Below are positions 58,073-64,000 of a stretch of DNA of 64,000 nucleotides, piece by piece. The stretch spans positions 9,820,291 through 9,884,290 of the forward strand of contig CM119271.1 in assembly GCA_051294375.1 (NCBI GenBank). The letters are read 5' to 3'. The stretch's first letter is position 1. The number at the start of each line of letters is the position of its first letter. The notes under the pieces are model-generated. The model was given only the letters and a program-made list of their open reading frames with translations. It had not been told where the DNA came from and made no database searches. Position numbers and translations under genes: made by a program. The DNA is from Paraspadella gotoi. Its lineage: Eukaryota; Chaetognatha.

Positions 58073-58751
58073 CTGTGGTGGAGAGAGGGGCATATGACGG
58101 AAAATCTTCGTTCGTTTCGCTTTCGTTCGGTTTCGTTCTTCATTAATATTCATTCATTTTTATTCATTCATTTATTCATTTCATTTATTCATTTCATTAT
58201 CATTCATTTCTATTTCATTCATTCAACTCATCAAATTACATCCATTCCATTTCAATCCATTCATTCATTCATTCACTTCATTCATTCTTTATTCATTCAG
58301 TGTCATTAATAATCATTCAATCATTTCGATTTATATCATTTCTTCACCTTCATTACATTTCATTTATTCATTGCGATTCAGTATCAATTTAACAAACTTC
58401 GTTCCTCGTTTTTTCATTTCTGTTTTTCCATTCTTTTTTTCCTTTCTTATCTTCCTTCTTTTCAATTTCTGTGTCTTTTCTTTCTTTTCTTTCTTTTTCT
58501 TTCTTTCTATTTTTATGAAATCGTTTATTTCACAATTATACATTCATTTACTCATTCATTCATTCATGTCATTCATTCATTCATTCATTCATTCATTACA
58601 TTCACTCAATTTATTCATTCATTCCCTCACCATTAACGTTATTTTCATTCATTCATCCAATCATTATTTGTTTAATTTCATTCATTCCCTCTTTCATTAA
58701 ATTCATTCATTCTAATAAAATGTATTTTGTTCATAGTGTTCAACTTCTTAC

Positions 58752-58961
58752 TTTTTTTCTTTTCCATTTCCTTTAATCTTTCAGCGCAGGATATATATGG
58801 ATTTAGTATTTCTCGTAAATCAGAATTTTTGATTTTATATCATTTTTTCGGATTTGCGTGTCCTACTTTGTTGTATCTGCTCCACGGAGACGATCTTTAT
58901 TTCCAAAATTAATGTCGAATGCTGTTCATCTTACAGCCAATTTCCACTCGTTTCTCGAAAC
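58752..58961 (-). pseudogene. Inverted, strongly diverged copy of ADAM exon 3
   Basis: The reverse complement aligns in patches with 22556-22702: a CCAG|GTTTCG acceptor at the 58961 end, a GTAAGA-like donor at the other and a shared GGATTTAG core. It is more diverged than the other copies and is not translatable. Confidence 0.6.
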
Positions 58962-59849
58962 CTGGGATTTTTGATAGATATAACATAAAATTGATTAATG
59001 AATTATTATTGCATATATAGTAATGAGATGTTGGATTTTGGATCGCGATTGACATTAATTTATAACAAGGTGATTCATAAAATTCGACTTTTATGATATA
59101 TAGTTAAACAGGACGTTGAAGTTTGACTCTTGAACTTCGATGCCAAAATTATTCACAGCCTTGACATACAAGTTTAACTAAAACATCTTCACAAAGTTAG
59201 TTCGCCAATCGATTTATAAAAAAAAAGAGCAAAAAATGTGGAAACGGGGCTCTTAAAAAAAAAATTTTTGAAGACGAAGCATGAAATTTGACATAGTTCA
59301 GGAAAAAAAAAGAGGAAATCGAATTCGTCCCAAACATTGAGTCGACGACTTTTTTCTTTATGTGTACGATAATGAAAAAAACGCAACCAAGAAGGTGAAT
59401 ATGAACGGAATAGCGATGCCGAAAGGGTGAAAAATCAAAGCCGGCGAATGACCCCGGAATATTGAATGAAATTAAAAATCTTCATTAGGGGAAGAGAGAG
59501 AGAGATTTTGAACATTTTTTGTAGACGGGGAAAACAACAGAAGGACAATGGATGGACTAATGTAATGAGAAAGAAAGAGGAAGGGAATGTAAGACTGTGA
59601 TTAATTAAGAATGGCAGTTAATCTTGCAGGGTTAGGAATTTTGTAGTTACCTTAGAAGTTAAAGCGGCATAGAGTTTTTAGAAAGTGCAATATTACTAGG
59701 GATAAAAGTTACAACATGGCAAACAATGGATGAAGTTATACATAAAGAACTGAGTTTACGAGAATTGATAATAAAATAAGAGAAATAGACAGATAAAAAT
59801 CAGCTTAGACATTTAAAAAAAGCAATGAATCTTTCCTCTCTTCCTCTCT

Positions 59850-59874
59850 NNNNNNNNNNNNNNNNNNNNNNNNN
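59850..59874. other. Assembly gap, 25 N, end of the inverted arm
   Basis: Left: inverted noisy sequence. Right: direct copy starting at the equivalent of 37668. Confidence 1.
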
Positions 59875-61126
59875 AAAAAAAACAAAATCAATCCTCGTGC
59901 AGAGAAAATTCGTATCGACTGATCCGCGCATCCGTGAGAGAGACATCAGCCCGGAGCCATTTTATAATGACCGGCGACGTAACGAGGGGTAAACGATTCG
60001 TGGGATTCATTAGAGATCAACAAAGGGAATGATGTTGAAAAAAGGGGAGGAGGAGGAAGAGGAGGAGGAGGCGAAGTTGTAAGATCTAATATAATTGTTT
60101 GTTTTTTTTAAATGAAACCAAAATGAGAATAGAAAAGAATAATCAATCATTAATTAATAATCACATTAAAATGAAAAGATTTAGCCATTGGCAAATAAAA
60201 TAATGGTATTCGCATTCAACGACATCGTGAGTTTCGGCATATTTTCGTGATATTATATAGAACCAGTTTACTAAAACGTCTGGAAAACGATTAACAAGTA
60301 AAAACTAAACTATTAAAATTAAACAAAAACGAAAGACACTAACGTTTAAAATGGAACCATTGATTAAATGTTATGAACAAATTCATAAGAAATTTTAAAT
60401 TAAAACAACGGCCAGGATTATATTTTTCTTAAAACTTTCACATTTAATTTTGTCATTGCTTTTCGTTCCGAACTCTATCGGTGCATAATACTAAGTATGT
60501 GTTATATTATGTACTAGATATTATCGTGATTAAGATAATTATATACATTTAACCGATTATTATTTCGGTCAGATGTGAAACATTGAGTAAAATTAAAAAC
60601 AATTTGATATCTAAATCCCTGTGAAATAACTATTCCTGGTACTGCAATATGCAAATTAGATTATAATGTCTTCGAAACTCGCAGTTTTTTTTCCAATTGT
60701 ACGCCGACGTCTCTAGGTTTCATTTCTTCTTTTCTCTTTCTCCATCTAATTTTCACGTCTTCATTTTCTTCCGTTGCTCTTTTCTTTTCTCTCTTGTTCT
60801 TTTTTTTTCTTTATTTCTTCTCATTTTCGCCATTTTTCTTCGGCGATTAATTCGTTTTTTGTCCCCTTCTTACTTTTTTGTTCTCATTACTTTTTCCTCA
60901 CCGACTTTTCTTTTCGGAGTCGCTTCTCCCTTTTTTTCTCTTTTGCTAATATTTTCCTTTTCTCACATTTTCTTATTCTCAGAGTAGGGAAAAAGAAAAG
61001 AGAGGTTAGGAAAGTAGGAAAGAAAAAAAGATTCCTACCACTTTTTTCTTCCGATTTCCTCTTTACTCACCTCTTCTCGCCACTTATCTCGAACCACACC
61101 CCAACCTTACCCCAATCCTCTGTCAG

Positions 61127-61219
61127 GTCCGACTGTTCGAAGCAGTACCTTCGCGAAGCCATGGCGCAGGGAATGGATCACTGTTTGCACAAATAGACCC
61201 GAGAAAGTCTACGGTGAAG
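61127..61219 (+). CDS. ADAM exon 10, second direct copy
   Basis: The exon follows CTCTGTCAG. It reads SDCSKQYLREAMAQGMDHCL in one frame, better than at 39271, then shows a stop in the LHK/N.P region from an apparent extra base. The donor is GAAG followed by GCTGAGG (one extra base relative to GTGAGG). It lies in the post-gap segment that duplicates 37.67-42.42 kb. Confidence 0.85.
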
Positions 61220-62035
61220 GCTGAGGACGAACGAAGCGCGGGGGGGAGGAATGAAAATCTTAAATTTCCCCGTGAAAATTCCGACAGCAAAAAGTGAGAG
61301 ATTTCGGCGATAAAACTTTTCGAGTGAGAAAATGATGAAATTTTGATTTCAAGTTTTAAGTTTAATTGAGGAACGAGAGAAAGCTTTTTACCAAGCACTT
61401 TACGGAAAGCTTTTACCAAGCAATTTACGGAAGCACGTCATCGTACGTTATAAGTTTTAGTCTCGGACCTTTTCATTTAAGAGTTGAAGAGGTGTAGCAC
61501 GGAGCAAAACATAAAGAGATGTTTAACACAAAGAGGAGAAAAAGAACACAAAGATATATATCTTTTGCAATGAAAAAAAAACAGCATGCTATTATATTAC
61601 TCGACAAGTTTAGTTCGCCATTATTGCAGAATCGCAAACTTCTTGCTTTCTTGCCATCGACCACAACCATCCACAAACAACCCCGAACCTGGCGCTATTT
61701 TCCGAAAGGGCTCCGTTTGTGTTCCTAATCCCCGAGCTTAAATACTTAACCCAAATAACTTATCCTAATATTTTACCAAATTCTTATCCTATTCCCTAAC
61801 CCTAATCCCATACCCCAATCTAATCCCTAATCCCTTACCCCAATCGAATCCCTAACCTTTATCCCTGATTCCTTACCCTAATCTCTAACCATAATTCCTT
61901 AATTTTAACCTTTAACTAAATCTTAACTATCTCAATTCCAAATTTAAAATGAAATGGGCCGTTTTGGGAAAAATAAACCCCGAAAACCTCACGATACAAT
62001 TCTCCCCCCCCCTCACCCTCCGCCCCTCTTATCAG

Positions 62036-62162
62036 GCACTTGCGGAAATGGGTTCGTGGAGCCTGGCGAAGAATGCGACTGTGGATTTCCCGGATTCGGT
62101 TGCGAATCCAACAAGTGTTGCAACGCCTCCACATGCAAATTGAACATCGGTGCGACTTGCGG
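62036..62162 (+). CDS. ADAM exon 11, clean copy: disintegrin domain, first half
   Basis: The exon follows CTTATCAG and ends at CGG|GTGAGT. It is fully open and encodes [16 protein letters not shown], then [14 protein letters not shown] and IGATCG: the canonical start of the disintegrin domain with its cysteine pattern (CGNGxVExGEECDCG ... CC...TC.L). It starts in phase with the end of exon 10 (GEG-TCGNG). In ADAMs this domain helps shape substrate access and can bind integrins. This is the best copy of the exon in the window and suggests that the post-59.87 kb contig is better polished than 34-59 kb. Confidence 0.95.
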
Positions 62163-62275
62163 GTGAGTCTTCCTTTTTAAAGTGCGGGTCAGTCTTCTTT
62201 AATAAAGTGCGGGCGGGTTGGAGGAATTGGGGAGAGGAGAAATTCGCCTCGTATTTCGTGCCTCTTTTTTGGTCA

Positions 62276-62306
<31 letters not shown>

Positions 62307-62689
62307 AATCATAGCCAGTTTTCGACGCCAGTCATTTCATCTCTTTTTACATTTGGCATTTATTTGAGACCGGCTTTTCGGATGTTTTGTGAACCTTTTT
62401 TGGATAAAGATCGCTCGTCCGATAAACCGTTGTTTTTTTACGAGTTTGACGAGTTTTTTTTTTTTTTTTGTTAACAATATTGCCACGCTCGGCTACGTTT
62501 GTGTCACCGAAAAGATACGTTTACTTTTGGAAATTCGTACTCAACACTAAGCGGGATTCGTCAGTGAGACTCTCGTCAAAACCCTTTTTGGTCGGGCGAC
62601 GCTTCGAACGCCTTGGACCCAAGGGTGGAGACTGAGAGTCTTCTGTAAGGGGTGAGGGTCGGGAAGGAAAGAAGGATCGATGCTTGAAC

Positions 62690-63060
62690 CGAAGATTCGT
62701 CTCTGTTCTCGCGTCGTCGTCGTCGTCGTCGTCGTCGTTATCGTCGTCGATGTCGGATTCGTTTCATTAGCTTTCATTGTTTGAATCGTCGTCCTTGTAG
62801 TCGTCGTCGTCTTCCTCATCGAAATGGCGCTGACCCTGTCGTCTTCAACGTCGTTTTTGGCGCTGTCGTCATCGTTGACGTTAACGTTGGCGCTGCTTCG
62901 TCATCATCGTTGGCATTGGCGTCGCTGGTATTGACGTCGCTGGTATTTGCGTCGCTGACATTGCGTCGTCTTCTCTCTTCTCGTCACTGTCGTCGTCGTT
63001 GTCATCGTCGTCGTTGTCGTCGTCGTCCTCGACTTCTCCTTCTTCCGCCGTCGAGATTCT
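62690..63060. repeat. GTC-triplet minisatellite, cleaner copy
   Basis: See the 40.99-41.40 kb copy. On the minus strand it is open as an Asp/Asn/Thr-rich frame; this is a repeat effect. Confidence 0.85.
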
Positions 63061-63228
63061 TGACGTCGAAGATTGAAAGGCTCTGCCACCTAGGGAGCAA
63101 TTCTCCCTCCGTCACTGTCTCTCTTTTCTCTCTGTCTCTGTCTCTCTCCTTTTCTCTCTCTCTCGCTCTCTTTCTCTCTTTTGTCTTTCTCATTCCCTCT
63201 CTCTCTCTTTTTCTTTTTCTCCCTTCCG

Positions 63229-63236
<8 letters not shown>

Positions 63237-63308
<72 letters not shown>
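63237..63308. repeat. (CT)36 microsatellite
   Basis: A pure CT run. In the equivalent place (about 41.6-41.68 kb) the array is interrupted and different in length. Confidence 0.95.
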
Positions 63309-63311
<3 letters not shown>

Positions 63312-64000
63312 CTCTTTCTTTTTCTGGGATTGGGCTCTTCCGGTTGTTACAGGCGCGTGATTTAATTTACAAGTTCCGTCATCAGGTGCGCGATGGGGCG
63401 AGAGAGAAGAGAGAGAAGAGAAGAGAGAGAGAGAAGAGAGGAGAGAGAGAGAGAGAAGAGAGAGAGAAGAAAGAGGAAGAGAGAGAGAGAGATGAAAGAA
63501 TTCCCACCTTTAGTGTTTTTTCCCTTCTTCGATAAATGAGATCAAAATCTAAAATTCTTCGCGTCTCGATTTCAATTTTCACTGGAGACTGAAAATCGTC
63601 GTCTCCCCGTCGTTACGTTGTTTTGTCTCGGCTTCCGTTTGTTTTAGTTAAAATGTTTTAGGTATTGTATTGTTACGTATTATTTTTTTTTGTTTTAAAT
63701 TCATCTTTAACATGTCAAGTCAAAGGAATTTTTATTTATTTTCTAAATTAAGTTTATAACGACTTTGTCCTCGCCTTTTCCTGGGAATAACCTAATGAAA
63801 AGAAAACTAAGCTTTTAGATCTTGAAAATTTACTTTTCAAAAAGTTTTATACCAGGATCAAAAATTTTAAAACCAGAGAGCTCCTCATTTCAACGATATT
63901 ACAAATTCTGTTACTCCGATCTTAAGTCAGCGTCCGGAGGCGCAATCCGATAAATTCGCTTTACTAAATTCTGAAAAAACTCAACTTCTAGATGAAAATC

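Larger units (their letters stand above)
47081..59849 (-). repeat. 12.8-kb noisy inverted copy of ~37.67 down to ~21.9 kb
   Basis: Anchors, inverted to forward: 47085-47110 to 37640-37665; 48.6-48.8 to 35.7-35.94; 49.6 to 34.73; 50.6-50.8 to 33.5-33.7; 51.3-51.5 to 32.7-33.0; 53.6 to 26.7; 54.8 to 25.6; 55.4 to 25.0; 55.8-58.07 to 24.6-23.28; 58.1-58.7 to 23.25-22.72 (the GAAT array read as CATT); 59.15 to 22.41; 59.52 to 22.13. It contains one copy of the 3.7-kb intron repeat. The right end abuts a 25-N gap. Confidence 0.88.
59875..64000 (+). repeat. Direct copy of 37.67-42.42 kb after the 25-N gap
   Basis: Collinear with 37668-42418: the GTGCAGAGAAAAT start, exons 10 and 11, the GTC-triplet region and the CAACTTCTAGATGAAA end. 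It lacks a 283-bp insertion found at 38187-38469, and its exon 11 is cleaner. Confidence 0.88.

Noticed and set aside
47081-59849. A genuine 12-kb palindrome or inverted gene duplication
   Set aside because: Not excluded, but the noise pattern, the 25-N gap and the coincidence of the turn-round with the next contig start make an assembly artefact far more likely.
62785-62825. FLAG-like DYKDDD peptide on the minus strand
   Set aside because: Product of a GTC triplet repeat in an intron; not a tag or vector contamination.

Overview
This is a eukaryotic (metazoan, probably arthropod) scaffold fragment. The evidence is a multi-exon gene with GT/AG introns, very abundant (CT)n/(GA)n and tetranucleotide microsatellites, SINE-like and other dispersed repeats, and nine runs of N. 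I could not identify the species. There is one recognisable gene, on the + strand: a membrane/secreted zinc metalloprotease of the ADAM family, most like arthropod Meltrin/ADAM9-12-19 type proteins. Prodomain pieces, a cysteine switch, the catalytic domain with its zinc-binding signature, a disintegrin domain and part of the cysteine-rich domain can be read in order between about 17.96 and 44.28 kb. The EGF, transmembrane and tail exons are not seen.

Layout. 1-17.9 kb: no convincing gene. It holds degenerate tandem repeats, CT/GA arrays, four copies of a dispersed ~0.35-0.5 kb repeat (three here, one at 19.9 kb), a CpG-rich promoter-like island at 3.78-4.12 kb, a hammerhead-ribozyme-like motif inside a long perfect hairpin at 9.15-9.34 kb, an 11-copy 70-bp minisatellite at 10.74-11.5 kb, and a decayed non-LTR reverse transcriptase at 12.8-13.2 kb. 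17.96-26.8 kb: ADAM exons 1-7, mostly clean and in phase. 27.2-34.8 kb: an intron segment present twice in tandem, each copy carrying tRNA-derived SINE-like sequence. 35.7-44.3 kb: exons 8-15, indel-rich. 44.29-47.08 kb: a second direct copy of the exon 8-9 segment. 47.08-59.85 kb: a noisy inverted copy of roughly 37.7 down to 21.9 kb. 59.875-64.0 kb, after a 25-N gap: another direct copy of 37.67-42.42 kb, with a cleaner disintegrin exon.

Reading the architecture. The inverted arm turns round at the position equivalent to 37.665 kb, and the sequence after the last gap resumes at the equivalent of 37.668 kb. Error is mainly insertions and deletions, and several gaps are exactly 25 N. I therefore infer that much of 34.3-59.85 kb is raw long-read gap filling that includes a fold-back read, not a real palindrome. 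However, one copy carries a 283-bp poly(A) insertion with a target-site duplication that the other lacks, so at least two haplotypes or loci are represented.

Biology worth following up: (i) the hammerhead-like hairpin element with a 13-bp flanking direct repeat; (ii) an unusual linker of about 400 residues between the ADAM cysteine switch and the catalytic domain, all in one exon; (iii) the dimorphic retroposon insertion.
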